Origin: Microbacterium arborescens
GTDB taxonomy: Bacteria > Actinomycetota > Actinomycetes > Actinomycetales > Microbacteriaceae
Length of the DNA: 64,000 bases
Assembly: GCF_030369635.1 (NCBI RefSeq)
Contig: NZ_CP128474.1
Span: forward strand, 2,108,001 to 2,172,000
Direction of reading: 5' to 3'
Part shown: one piece after another, positions 49,877-58,700 of the stretch
Layout: each line of letters starts with the position of its first letter
Position numbering within the stretch: position 1 is the first letter of the stretch
The notes under the pieces: generated by a model
The model's input: the letters and a program-made list of their open reading frames with translations, nothing else
What the model was told of the DNA's origin: nothing
Database searches by the model: none
Program-made: the position numbers and the translations under genes

Positions 49877-52800
49877 TCACCGGAAGTCTCGTGACTGGTG
49901 CCTCACCCCCACCCGCAGGTCTTCGAAGGCATCGGCGAGGATGTTCACGACGCCCTCGTTCGACCGCTCGAGGATGCCGCGCACGATGAGCGCCGGGCTG
50001 TCGCGCACGACTCTCCGATAGCGGTGCCACATCCCCGTCGAGCAGATGACGTTCATCAGCCCGTGCTCGTCTTCGATGTTGAGGAAGGTGATGCCGGATG
50101 CCGTCGCCGGACGCTGCCGGTGGGTGACGAGCCCGGCGATCTCGACGCGGCGTCCGGTCTCGTGTGCGCGCAGATCGTTCGCCGTCAGCACCCCGCGGGC
50201 GTCGAGCTGCGAGCGGTAGTGGGTCATCGGATGGTCGTCGGGCGAGATGCCCGTGGCCCAGAGGTCGGAGGCGAGCACGTCGTAGCTCGACTGATCGGTG
50301 AACAGCGGCGGCTGCACGGCGATGAGCGAATCGGGCAAGTACTCGATGCGGTCCTGCGCGGCCGCCCCCGCCAGCCAGATCGCCTCGCGGCGGGTGTGCC
50401 CGAAGCACTCCAGCGCACCCGCGGTGGCGAGCGCTTCGAGCTGCGTCGTGTCGGCGCCGGTGCGGCGCACCAGGTCGCGCATGTCGCGGTAGGGGCCGGA
50501 TGCCGCGCGCTCGGCGACGATCCGCTCGGCGAACCTCTTGCCGATACCGGTGACCGCGGCGAGCCCGAGCCGCACCGCGAAGCCGCCGTCACGGCGATGC
50601 GCCGCCGACTCGTCGGGAGCGTTGATGTCGAAAACCGGCACCGGCGGCTGCTCGCCCAGGCAGCTGTCGAGTCCCGTCGGACCCGGCCGTCCCGCCGCGC
50701 CCGACACGTGTTCGAGCACGGCTTCGGCCCCCGAGAGCTGCAGGTCGGGGCGTCGCACCTCGACCCCGTGACGGCGGGCGTCGGCCGCAAGCGTCGCCGG
50801 TGAGTAGAAGCCCATCGGCTGAGCCCGCAGCAGCCCCGCGAGGAACGCCGCCGGGTAGTGCAGCTTGATCCACGAGCTCGCGTAGACGAGCAGCCCGAAC
50901 GAGAGCGAATGGCTCTCGGCGAAGCCGAAGTTCGCGAACGCCTGGATCTTGGCGTAGATGTCGTCGGCGGCATCTCCGACGAGGCCGTTCTCGGCCATGC
51001 CGTCGTAGAGCTTCTGTCTGAGCGAGTCGATGCGCTCGATGCCGCGCTTGGACCCCATCGCGCGGCGCAGCAGGTCGGCGTCCTCGCCGGAGAGTCCGCC
51101 GATGACCATGCCCATCTGCATGAGCTGCTCTTGGAAGACCGGCACCCCGAGCGTGCGCTCGAGCACGGGCTTGAGCTTCTCGTGCGGGTACGTCGTGGTC
51201 TCGTACCCGAGCTTGCGCCGCACGTACGGATGCACCGCACCGCCCTGGATGGGACCGGGCCGGATGAGCGCGATCTCGATCACGAGGTCGTAGAACCGGC
51301 GCGGCTGCAGCCGCGGCAGCAGCCCCATCTGGGCGCGGGACTCGACCTGGAACACCCCGATCGAGTCGGCCCGGCACAGCATGTCGTAGACCGCGGCCTC
51401 TTCTTTCGGCAGGGTCGACAGCTCGAACTTCTCGCCCGTCGCCCCCTCGATGAGGTCGAAGCAGTACTGCAGCGCGGCGAGCATCCCGAGGCCGAGCAGG
51501 TCGAACTTCACCAGGCCCATCCAGGCCGCGTCGTCTTTGTCCCATTGGATGACCGTGCGGTCCTGCATGCGGGCGTGCTCGATCGGCACGACCTCGCCGA
51601 CGGGCCGGTCGGTCAGCACCATGCCGCCCGAGTGGATACCCAGGTGCCGGGGAGCCTTGAGCAGCTCGGCGGCGTAGACGAGCACCCGTTCGGGGATGTC
51701 GTGGTCGGGCCCGGTGTCGAGCGTCGCACCCCAGCGTTCGACCTGCTTCGACCAGGCATCCTGCTGGCCCGGCGAATGCCCGAGCGCCTTCGCCATGTCG
51801 CGGACGGCGTTCTTCGGCCGGTACTGGATGACGTTGGCGACCTGCGCCGCGCGCTCGCGCCCGTAGGTGGTGTAGACCCACTGGATGATCTCCTCGCGCC
51901 GGTCGGAGTCGAAGTCGACGTCGATGTCGGGCTCCTCCTCGCGGAGGGCCGAGAGGAAGCGCTCGAACGGCAGCCGGTAGTAGATGGAGTCGATCGCGGT
52001 GATGTCGAGCAGATAGCAGACGGCGCTGTTGGCCGCCGATCCACGCCCCTGGCAGAGGATGCCGCGCCGCCGTGCCTCTTGCACGATGCCGTGGACGATG
52101 AGGAAGTAACCCGGGAAGTCCTTCTGCTCGATGACGGCGAGCTCTCGCTCGATGCGGTCGCGGTCTTCGGCCGGCAGGTTCGGGTACTTGCGCGGCACGG
52201 CTTCCCACACGAGGTGCCGCAGCCACGTCATCGGCGTGTGCCCCTCGGGAACGGGAAGCTTCGGCAGGGCGGGCTTGGCACGGCGCAGCGGGAAGGCGAG
52301 CTCGTCGGCGAGCTCGACGGTGCGCGCCACGGCGCCGGGGAACCGGCGGAAGCGCCGCGTCATCTCGGCGCCCGACCGCAGGTGCGCGCCCGCATGCGAG
52401 GGCAGCCACCCGTCGAGCTCGTCGAGCCCGCGATTGGCTCGGACCGCCGCGATCGCGGCAGCGAGGTGGGCGCGCTCGGGCACGGCGTAGTGAACGTTGT
52501 TCGTCGCGAGGATCGGCAGGCCGCGCTCACGGGCGAGGCCGGCGAGGATGTCGTTGTGCCGCGAGTCGAGCGGCTCGCCGTGATCCATCAGCTCGACTTC
52601 GACGGCATCGCGCCCGAACCGGTCGACCAGGGCGTCGAGCTCGGCGGCGGCGGCATCCGGTCCACGCTCGATGAGCGCCCGGCGCACTGCTCCCTTGCGG
52701 CATCCGGTGAGGATGCTCCACTCGCCTCCGGCGATGTCGGCCAGATCGTCGAGCCGGTACCGGGGCTTGCCCTTCTCGGCTCCCGCGAGCTGCCCCTGGG

Positions 52801-53284
52801 TGAGCGCGCGGGCCAGCCGGTGGTACCCCTCTTCACCGCGGGCGAGGACCAGCAGATGCTCGCCCGGCGGGTCGGCCTCATTGCGCGCTGCACCGACGCG
52901 CTGCGGCAGATCGAGCGACAGCTCGGCCCCGAACACCGTCTTCACGGCGAGCTGCTCGGCGGCCTCGGCGAAGCGGACGATGCCGTAGAAGCCGTCGTGA
53001 TCGGTGACCGCGAGGGCATGCAGCCCCAGCCGCTCGGCCTCTTCGGCCAGCTCTTCGGGCGACGAGGCGCCGTCGAGGAACGAGTACGACGTATGAGCGT
53101 GCAGCTCGGCGTACGGCACCGCGTCGTCGGGACGCTCGATCCTCGGCGCGGAGTACTTCCCCCGTTTGCGCGACCACGCAGGACTGTCGCCGCCGTCCGC
53201 CCCCGGCGGCGCGCTCGGGGCACGGTTGCCGCTGAGCAGGCGTTCCATCTCGGACCACGGCACCGAGGGGTTGTTGAAGCCCAT
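49877..53284 (-). CDS. dnaE2: Error-prone DNA polymerase DnaE2
   Basis: 1135-aa C-family polymerase. PHP domain (YAELHAHTSYSFLDGASSPEEL near 55-75), palm with the catalytic acidic residues in EEPDIDVDFDSDRREE near 440, thumb, fingers and a C-terminal OB fold (VEIAGLVTHRQRPATASGITFLNIED). Compared with replicative DnaE1 it lacks the tau-binding C-terminus and is of DnaE2 length. The ATG overlaps the imuB stop (TGATG). It is the lesion-bypass polymerase of the ImuA'-ImuB-DnaE2 mutasome, induced by DNA damage. Confidence 0.95.
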   Translation of the reverse strand: MGFNNPSVPWSEMERLLSGNRAPSAPPGADGGDSPAWSRKRGKYSAPRIERPDDAVPYAELHAHTSYSFLDGASSPEELAEEAERLGLHALAVTDHDGFYGIVRFAEAAEQLAVKTVFGAELSLDLPQRVGAARNEADPPGEHLLVLARGEEGYHRLARALTQGQLAGAEKGKPRYRLDDLADIAGGEWSILTGCRKGAVRRALIERGPDAAAAELDALVDRFGRDAVEVELMDHGEPLDSRHNDILAGLARERGLPILATNNVHYAVPERAHLAAAIAAVRANRGLDELDGWLPSHAGAHLRSGAEMTRRFRRFPGAVARTVELADELAFPLRRAKPALPKLPVPEGHTPMTWLRHLVWEAVPRKYPNLPAEDRDRIERELAVIEQKDFPGYFLIVHGIVQEARRRGILCQGRGSAANSAVCYLLDITAIDSIYYRLPFERFLSALREEEPDIDVDFDSDRREEIIQWVYTTYGRERAAQVANVIQYRPKNAVRDMAKALGHSPGQQDAWSKQVERWGATLDTGPDHDIPERVLVYAAELLKAPRHLGIHSGGMVLTDRPVGEVVPIEHARMQDRTVIQWDKDDAAWMGLVKFDLLGLGMLAALQYCFDLIEGATGEKFELSTLPKEEAAVYDMLCRADSIGVFQVESRAQMGLLPRLQPRRFYDLVIEIALIRPGPIQGGAVHPYVRRKLGYETTTYPHEKLKPVLERTLGVPVFQEQLMQMGMVIGGLSGEDADLLRRAMGSKRGIERIDSLRQKLYDGMAENGLVGDAADDIYAKIQAFANFGFAESHSLSFGLLVYASSWIKLHYPAAFLAGLLRAQPMGFYSPATLAADARRHGVEVRRPDLQLSGAEAVLEHVSGAAGRPGPTGLDSCLGEQPPVPVFDINAPDESAAHRRDGGFAVRLGLAAVTGIGKRFAERIVAERAASGPYRDMRDLVRRTGADTTQLEALATAGALECFGHTRREAIWLAGAAAQDRIEYLPDSLIAVQPPLFTDQSSYDVLASDLWATGISPDDHPMTHYRSQLDARGVLTANDLRAHETGRRVEIAGLVTHRQRPATASGITFLNIEDEHGLMNVICSTGMWHRYRRVVRDSPALIVRGILERSNEGVVNILADAFEDLRVGVRHQSRDFR

Positions 53285-54825
53285 CAGTCGTACCGCCCCT
53301 CGACCGACCATTCGCCGCCGTCGCACACCAGCAGCCACGCGGTCTGGGTGGCATCGACCATCTGGAAGCGGTGGGCATGGCGCGCTCGCGCGGCATCCCA
53401 CGCCCGTTCGATCACCGGCCACGGTCCCGCCCACGAGCGGATGCCGCGAGACCCGGTCGACGACACCAGGGCGGCCGGGATCGCCGTCAGCTCGCCCCGC
53501 CCGTCAACGGCCACCATGTCGCCCTCCCGATCGACGACCGCCAGCGGCAGCGCTCGCTCGAAGACCGTCGAGGGCAGCGGATCGGGCAGGCTGCCCGGCC
53601 ACGGCCGCTCGCGCGAACTCGTCACCGGCCGGTCGCCCCACGGCACGAGCACCTGGCGCTCGGCGAGCCAGCGCCCGCCGCCCACGACCGGCGTGACGAC
53701 ACCCGTGTGCCCGAGCATCGCCTGGACGCGCGACAGGGCGTGGTGCACCCGCTGCTCGGGACCGGAGCCGAACAGCGAGACGGCGTGATGGGATGCCGCG
53801 TCCACCGCTTCGGGCTCGATCTTGACCCGAGCCACACCGCTGGTGAGCTTGCCGCTCTCGGCCAGCTGCCACCGCACCCGGTCGACGACGGCGGCGGGGT
53901 CGAAGGTGCCGGGGTGGAGCCAGACGCGATTGCTCGTCTCGCCGCGGTCGCCGGTGAGGATCACGCGCAGCTCGGTGCACACGAGATCGACCGCCCCGAG
54001 ACCGGCGATGAACTCCTCGGCGGCGACCCTCATGCCGAACGCGACCTGATCGGCGAGATCGAGGGGCGGCTCGAACGCGACCTCGCGGTGCAGTTCGGGC
54101 GGCGGGGTGCGCGGGACGACGGGGCGGGAGTCGGCGCCGGCTGCGAGCCCGTGCAGCCGGACGCCTCGGGGACCGAACCGTTCGACAAGACGCTCGGGTT
54201 CGATCGCGGCGAGGTCGCCGAGGGTCTGCACACCCAGCCGGGCGAAGAGGTCGACGGAGTCGTCGTCGAGCACGGCGATCGTCAACGGCGCGAGGAACTC
54301 CGCCGAGTGTCCGGTCTCGACCACCCGGATGGGCCGGTCGGGACGGGTACTCATCCGAGCCGCCTGCTGCGCCGTGAACGGGCCATCGGCGACACCGGCC
54401 CGCACATCGAGATCACCCTCGGCGACCGCCGCCAGCAGGGCACCGGCAGCCTCGGTCTCGCCGCCGTAGAAACGCGCCGGTCCGCGCACGCGCAGCGCGC
54501 AGAGCCCCGCCTCGAGCACCTGTACACCCGGCGCCATCTCTTCGAGACGCGCGACGATCGGCGCGAACTCCCGATGATCGCGCACCGCGTCGGCATCGAC
54601 CACCTGCAGTGCGGGACATCGCGCCTGCGCGTCGCGGCGACGCTGCCCCCGGGAGACGCCGTCGGCTCGGGCCGACGCCGAGCACGCGACGACCATCCCC
54701 TTCTCGAACACCGCGATCGGTGCGTTCGAGTCGACGCCGCTCTCACGCACGAACGCCACGACCGGCCAGTCGGGCACCCACACCACGAGGCTGCGTACCG
54801 GTGCCGTCGCCTCCTGCTCCCCCAC
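53284..54825 (-). CDS. imuB: ImuB, inactive Y-family polymerase
   Basis: 513-aa Y-family polymerase homologue. The usual catalytic acidic residues are missing: the first motif reads VWVPDWPVVAF and the later one LEAGLCALRV, so it acts as a scaffold and clamp-binding adaptor, not as a polymerase. The HhH region is seen in FARLGVQTLGDLAAIEPERLVERFG. GTG start 1 nt after the imuA' stop; an AUG is absent near the family start. Bridges the beta clamp, ImuA' and DnaE2. Confidence 0.92.
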   Translation of the reverse strand: MGEQEATAPVRSLVVWVPDWPVVAFVRESGVDSNAPIAVFEKGMVVACSASARADGVSRGQRRRDAQARCPALQVVDADAVRDHREFAPIVARLEEMAPGVQVLEAGLCALRVRGPARFYGGETEAAGALLAAVAEGDLDVRAGVADGPFTAQQAARMSTRPDRPIRVVETGHSAEFLAPLTIAVLDDDSVDLFARLGVQTLGDLAAIEPERLVERFGPRGVRLHGLAAGADSRPVVPRTPPPELHREVAFEPPLDLADQVAFGMRVAAEEFIAGLGAVDLVCTELRVILTGDRGETSNRVWLHPGTFDPAAVVDRVRWQLAESGKLTSGVARVKIEPEAVDAASHHAVSLFGSGPEQRVHHALSRVQAMLGHTGVVTPVVGGGRWLAERQVLVPWGDRPVTSSRERPWPGSLPDPLPSTVFERALPLAVVDREGDMVAVDGRGELTAIPAALVSSTGSRGIRSWAGPWPVIERAWDAARARHAHRFQMVDATQTAWLLVCDGGEWSVEGRYD

Positions 54826-54826
54826 G

Positions 54827-55528
54827 TCAGACCGCCCGTCGCATCGGGATCGGCTCGACGACCGGGCCGCCCGCGAGAGCCCGCTCGTGCGGAGCAGCCG
54901 AGATCGCGCCATCGGGCGCGGGCAGCAGCATTCGCGCCGACCGGGGCACCGGGAACCGCCGGCTCGACACGGTGACCGTCAGCTCGCGGTCGCTGAGGTA
55001 ACCATCGCCGTCGCCCAACCCCGACCACCGCGGATCGGCGACGTCGAGCATCGCCTCGGTCTGCGGCCACGGCCCCTGCACGAGCAGCACCGTTCCTCGG
55101 TCGCGCAGCCGGCCGGCGAGCTTGGCGATGTCGGAGTCCTTCGCCCGTTCGGGCGGGCGCACGGCGACGATGGGCAGCACATCGGCGATCGTCGCGGTGA
55201 CGGCGAGCCAGCGTGCGCCCGGGTCGGGGATCAGCACCACACGCGACAGATCGACCCCGGCGTGCTCCGCCGCCTCGGCGCCGAAGCCCGGCATCCCGAC
55301 CACGCCGCACCACGAGCCGGTCTGCGACGGCTGTGCGAGCAGCGCGAACAGCAGCGAGGACGACGAGCCGAGCGAGTAGGCGGCGCCGGGCCGCAGCCCC
55401 CGCCCGGGCAGCAGTCCGGTCAGAGCAGGATGAGTCGGCAGCACCGGAGCGTCGAGGCGGCGCCCCTGCATCCGCTCCATCTGCGCGCGCAGTCGCTGCA
55501 CGTCCTCGGCGGCAGCAGGATTGCGCAT
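54827..55528 (-). CDS. imuA': ImuA'-type mutasome protein
   Basis: 233-aa RecA/SulA-like fold protein lacking a Walker A lysine motif (GRGLRPGAAYSLGSSSSLLFALLA at the expected place). Matches actinobacterial ImuA' in length and in its position before imuB. Start at the ATG with GTGAGG 6 nt upstream; a GTG four codons earlier is the alternative. First gene of the LexA-controlled operon. Confidence 0.85.
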   Translation of the reverse strand: MRNPAAAEDVQRLRAQMERMQGRRLDAPVLPTHPALTGLLPGRGLRPGAAYSLGSSSSLLFALLAQPSQTGSWCGVVGMPGFGAEAAEHAGVDLSRVVLIPDPGARWLAVTATIADVLPIVAVRPPERAKDSDIAKLAGRLRDRGTVLLVQGPWPQTEAMLDVADPRWSGLGDGDGYLSDRELTVTVSSRRFPVPRSARMLLPAPDGAISAAPHERALAGGPVVEPIPMRRAV

Positions 55529-55546
55529 GATCGACCTCACTCAGCA

Positions 55547-55575
55547 AGGGTAGAACATATGTTCTAGACCATCAA
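55547..55575 (-). promoter_or_regulatory. imuA' promoter with LexA (SOS) box
   Basis: The palindrome TAGAACATATGTTCTA (55551-55566) fits the Gram-positive SOS box (GAAC-N4-GTTC). It lies in the spacer of TTGATG (-35, 55575-55570) and TACCCT (-10, 55552-55547), which are 17 bp apart on the minus strand. LexA bound here would block RNA polymerase directly. The lipid kinase stop codon (55566-55564) is within the box. Confidence 0.85.
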
Positions 55576-56847
55576 TGTCGAGATCGAAGATACGACCGAC
55601 TTCCGACATCCGCTCCGCGTCGGTGTGAGGCCTGCTGCCGCTGCTACCCGTATCCCCCGCGGCTGGCGAGGCGTATGGTCACAAGCATGTGGACAGTACT
55701 CGTGATCTTGATCATCGTGTGGGTGGTGCTGTCGATCGTGGGGTTCGCGTTCGAGGGGCTGCTCTGGCTGGGAATCATCGGCGTCGTGTTGACCATCGGG
55801 ACCCTCGTGTTCGGGATCATCCGACAGCGTGCGGGGCGCCGCCCCTGACACCGGAGCGGTTTCAGGGTCCCGTTTGCACACACGGATCAGGAGCGCGCCA
55901 GGACGGACGGTGATGCGCGCAGCACTGACGTGACCGAAGCTGTCACCGTCGAGCTGCACCACACGCGGAACCTCGAACGTGGCCTCGAATACCCGACCCC
56001 GTGCATAGGCGAGCGAGTGGAGCTCCGGAGCCCGAGCAAGGATACGGCGGGTGAAGCGCGATCGCCGCGCGGCTCCTTGCAGCGTCAGACGGGAACCGAT
56101 CCCGGCCCATCCGAGCCGGCCACGTGGTCGCATCATCACCACATCCAAGAACCCGTCATCGATGCTCGCCCGCGGAATGAGCAGCATGTTTCCGGCGAGC
56201 GTTCCGCAATTGCCGACGATGACGGTGTGCGCCCGCGCGGTGCGCGACCGACTCCCGTCGATCCGGTAGTCGATGCGGAACAGCCGGTTGGCAAGGACGG
56301 ATCGCGCGATCGGCGAGACGTACGCGAGCCACCCGAGATGCTTCTTCGCACGAGCATTCGTGTTGGCAGCCATGTCCGCATCGAGCCCGATCCCCGCCAT
56401 CACGACGAAAGCGTGCGAGGTCCACTCGCCGTCGGAGTCGCTGAGATCGGCGACAGCCACATCGATGCGCCGCTCGCACCCGGAGAAGGCCGCCGACACC
56501 GCCGTATCGAGATCAGCGAGAGCGACGCCCAGTTCGCGGGCGAGGAGGTTCCCCGTCCCGGCGGGGATGAGCGCGATGGGCACGCCGGTGCCCTGCAGGA
56601 CCCCCGCCGCGGCACGGACCGTCCCATCGCCGCCCGCGACCAGCACCACGGCCGGCTTGTCGTCCACGGCATCCTGAGCGGCTCCACGCCCGGAGTCCTC
56701 CGGTTGGGTCGGATACCACCGTGTCGGTGCCCAACCCGCCGCGCGCTCATGAGCCATAGCGATCTGGCGAAGCCGTTCGACGTCTGCTTTACCGGGATGG
56801 AAGACCACCGCCGCGTGGGGTGCGCTCCTCCCCGAATCCTGACTCAC
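55564..56847 (-). CDS. Diacylglycerol/sphingosine kinase-family lipid kinase
   Basis: 427-aa DAGK-catalytic protein: GGDGT motif (VLVAGGDGTVRAAAGVL) near 70, PAGTGNLLAREL near 95 and the C-terminal beta-sandwich ending VQLDGDSFGHVSAARITVRPGALLI near 325. Homologues stop about here (roughly 300-340 aa); the remaining 100 residues (His/Asp/Glu/Gln-rich) are antisense to a small membrane-protein gene and look like read-through into an unselected frame. GTG start overlaps the upstream gene stop (GTGA). Phosphorylates a membrane lipid, substrate unknown. Confidence 0.85.
   Translation of the reverse strand: MSQDSGRSAPHAAVVFHPGKADVERLRQIAMAHERAAGWAPTRWYPTQPEDSGRGAAQDAVDDKPAVVLVAGGDGTVRAAAGVLQGTGVPIALIPAGTGNLLARELGVALADLDTAVSAAFSGCERRIDVAVADLSDSDGEWTSHAFVVMAGIGLDADMAANTNARAKKHLGWLAYVSPIARSVLANRLFRIDYRIDGSRSRTARAHTVIVGNCGTLAGNMLLIPRASIDDGFLDVVMMRPRGRLGWAGIGSRLTLQGAARRSRFTRRILARAPELHSLAYARGRVFEATFEVPRVVQLDGDSFGHVSAARITVRPGALLIRVCKRDPETAPVSGAAPRTLSDDPEHEGPDGQHDADDSQPEQPLEREPHDRQHHPHDDQDHEYCPHACDHTPRQPRGIRVAAAAGLTPTRSGCRKSVVSSISTLMV
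55687..55848 (+). CDS. Small hydrophobic membrane protein, 53 aa
   Basis: Starts MWTVLVILIIVWVVLSIVG, then a Gly-containing turn (FEGLLWLGIIGVV) and a basic end (RQRAGRRP). This two-helix mini-protein pattern recurs across Actinobacteria. It lies on the strand opposite the C-terminal extension of the lipid kinase, and the polar, His/Asp-rich look of that extension is what antisense of hydrophobic codons gives. This supports the small gene as the selected frame. Confidence 0.6.
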   Translation: MWTVLVILIIVWVVLSIVGFAFEGLLWLGIIGVVLTIGTLVFGIIRQRAGRRP

Positions 56848-57380
56848 CGAGAGACGCCGCCCCCGACGGCGGACCACCCCTCGATCTGCGCGCGGTACGC
56901 CTCGGCACGCTGCCGAGCCGCGTCACCCTCGACCCTCGGCGCGGTGAAAACCACCGTCTCCGCCAGGGTCGCAACCGCCGCAGCCCGCTCCAGCTCCCGT
57001 GCCGCGAACGTGCGTGCGCTGTCGTCCGATGCCTCCTTCTCGCTTCGGATCCGTTCGCTGATCTCCGCCAGTCTCAACGCGATCAGCTCCGCGAGGCCGT
57101 CGCGTAGCTCCTCCAGCGTCGTGTTGTGGATCTCCAGACGCCGGTCCGAGACAGTCAGCTCGACATCGGGATAACCGGAATGCGCCAGGAGCTCGCGCGT
57201 GGACTCGCCGAGAACGTCTCGGACCTCCTCTTTACCCGGACGCCGGGTGAACACCGCCTCCACGGTGTACCGCGCGGGCGGGTCGTCGGTCATCAAGCCG
57301 GCGGGAAGCGACCCCACCAACACGGAATCGAGGCCGAGATTGTGGGTGGAAGGAGCTTCGTGGTGTGAATATGCGCTCAT
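56844..57380 (-). CDS. Hypothetical protein, 178 aa
   Basis: No family recognised with confidence. Soluble; residues 36-100 alternate strands and helices (YTVEAVFTRRPGKEEVRDVLGE, VELTVSDRRLEIHNTTLEEL), followed by a charged helix (LRLAEISERIRSEKEASDDSARTFAARELERAAAVATLAE) given here in two parts: ISERIRSEKEAS and ARELERAAAVATLAE. Coupled to the lipid kinase by a 4-nt overlap. Confidence 0.65.
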   Translation of the reverse strand: MSAYSHHEAPSTHNLGLDSVLVGSLPAGLMTDDPPARYTVEAVFTRRPGKEEVRDVLGESTRELLAHSGYPDVELTVSDRRLEIHNTTLEELRDGLAELIALRLAEISERIRSEKEASDDSARTFAARELERAAAVATLAETVVFTAPRVEGDAARQRAEAYRAQIEGWSAVGGGVSR

Positions 57381-57411
57381 GACCGGACGTTACGCCTCCC
57401 AGATGTGAGGC

Positions 57412-58614
57412 TCACAGGTTGCCGACCGCATCTCCGGCCTTCGCGAGCACGGCGGCGAGCCCCTGCCGCAGATCGGTGACGAAGGCGCCGGGCATCTCGA
57501 GCGACGGGAAGTGCCCGCCGCGCTCCGCTTCTCGCCACCGGACGATGTCTCGGAAGCGCTGCGCCGCCCACGGACGGGGGTGCTTCTCGATGTCGTGGGG
57601 ATACGTCGTGAGAGCGGCCGGCACGTCGACACGGAGGTGGGGGTCGAGCGACTGGTGGCTCTCGAAGTAGATGCGCGCCGCTGACGCACCTGTGCGCGTC
57701 AGCCAGTAGAGCGTCACGTTGTCGAGCAGCCGGTCGCGCGTGATGCTCTCGAAAGGGGTGTCGACCGTGTCCGTCCACTCGGAGAACTTCTCGAGTATCC
57801 ACGCGAGCAAGCCCACCGGAGAGTCGACCAGCGCGTAGCCGATGGTCTGCGGCGACGTCGCCATGACCTTCGCGTAGGCGAGTCGGTTCTCTTCGAATGC
57901 GTGCGTCTCGGCGACCCACCGCCGCTCGGTCGCGTCGAGACCATCGATGCTGAGGCCCGGCAGACTTTGCGGTGTGGTCGTGTGCATCCCGATCACGTGG
58001 CTCGGAAACCGTCCGGCGAGCGCGATCGTGATGGGGCCGCCCCAGTCGCCGCCGTGCGCCAAGAACCGGTCGTAGCCCAGGCGAGCCATGAGTTGCACCC
58101 ATGCTGCGGCGATCCGTTCGGTGCCCCATCCGGGTTCGTCGGGCTTGTCGGAGTGGCCGTAGCCCGGCAGAGACGGCGCCACGACATGGAAGGCCGGCAG
58201 CGTCGGATCGTTCGGCTCTGCGAGGTCATCGATCACGTCGACGAACTCGGCGACACTGCCCGGCCAGCCGTGCGTCATGATCAGCGGTACCGCATCGGGG
58301 CGCGATGACCGTCGGTGCAGGAAGTGGATGCCGAGACCATCGACGACCGTGCGGAACTGACCGATCTCGGCAAGACGCCGCTCGAACGGGCGCCAGTCGT
58401 AGGCTGTCCGCCAGTACTCGACGAGGGCGGCGACATCGGCCAGTGGTGGGCCCTGGGCCCAGCGATCCTGCCCGCGGGCGTCGGCGCGAGTGGTCTCGCG
58501 CTCGGGCAGGCGGGTCGCGCCCAGCCGCGCACGCAGGTCGTCGAGCTCGGCATTCGTCACCTGAGGAGTGAACGGCGATACCGACTCTGACGGGTGGGAA
58601 GCGGTCATGTTCAC
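57412..58614 (-). CDS. Epoxide hydrolase (EPHX1 type, alpha/beta hydrolase)
   Basis: 400-aa protein: N-terminal EHN domain (VTNAELDDLRARLGATRLPE), oxyanion HGWPGS near 115, nucleophile Asp in HGGDWGG near 190, lid, charge-relay acid and a C-terminal His in ERGGHFPSLEMP near 370. It opens epoxides to diols through an ester intermediate. GGAGTG precedes the ATG. Divergent from a CGNR regulator with two matching dyads between them; a TATGGC -10 lies in the nearer dyad. Confidence 0.9.
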   Translation of the reverse strand: MNMTASHPSESVSPFTPQVTNAELDDLRARLGATRLPERETTRADARGQDRWAQGPPLADVAALVEYWRTAYDWRPFERRLAEIGQFRTVVDGLGIHFLHRRSSRPDAVPLIMTHGWPGSVAEFVDVIDDLAEPNDPTLPAFHVVAPSLPGYGHSDKPDEPGWGTERIAAAWVQLMARLGYDRFLAHGGDWGGPITIALAGRFPSHVIGMHTTTPQSLPGLSIDGLDATERRWVAETHAFEENRLAYAKVMATSPQTIGYALVDSPVGLLAWILEKFSEWTDTVDTPFESITRDRLLDNVTLYWLTRTGASAARIYFESHQSLDPHLRVDVPAALTTYPHDIEKHPRPWAAQRFRDIVRWREAERGGHFPSLEMPGAFVTDLRQGLAAVLAKAGDAVGNL

Positions 58615-58639
58615 TCCATTCGTCGCAGCACGCAGGTGC

Positions 58640-58658
58640 GAACCGCCATAGCCGGTTC
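58640..58658. promoter_or_regulatory. CGNR-regulator operator, copy 1
   Basis: GAACCGCCATAGCCGGTTC, a dyad with arms GAACCG and CGGTTC. On the minus strand its centre supplies TATGGC, a good -10 for the epoxide hydrolase, giving a leader of about 30 nt with GGAGTG before the ATG. Confidence 0.6.
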
Positions 58659-58680
58659 TACCAGAGACGCGGAATCAATG

Positions 58681-58699
58681 GAACCAGCTATGGTGGTGC
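58681..58699. promoter_or_regulatory. CGNR-regulator operator, copy 2
   Basis: Inverted copy: the reverse complement GCACCACCATAGCTGGTTC matches copy 1 in 16 of 19 positions. The plus strand gives TATGGT (58689-58694), ending 6 nt before the ATG of the CGNR gene, so that gene would be leaderless with its -10 inside the site. Confidence 0.6.
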
Positions 58700-58700
58700 C

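Noticed and set aside
50858-53788. 976-codon open frame opposite dnaE2/imuB
   Set aside because: Antisense shadow of polymerase genes with complete motifs on the other strand.
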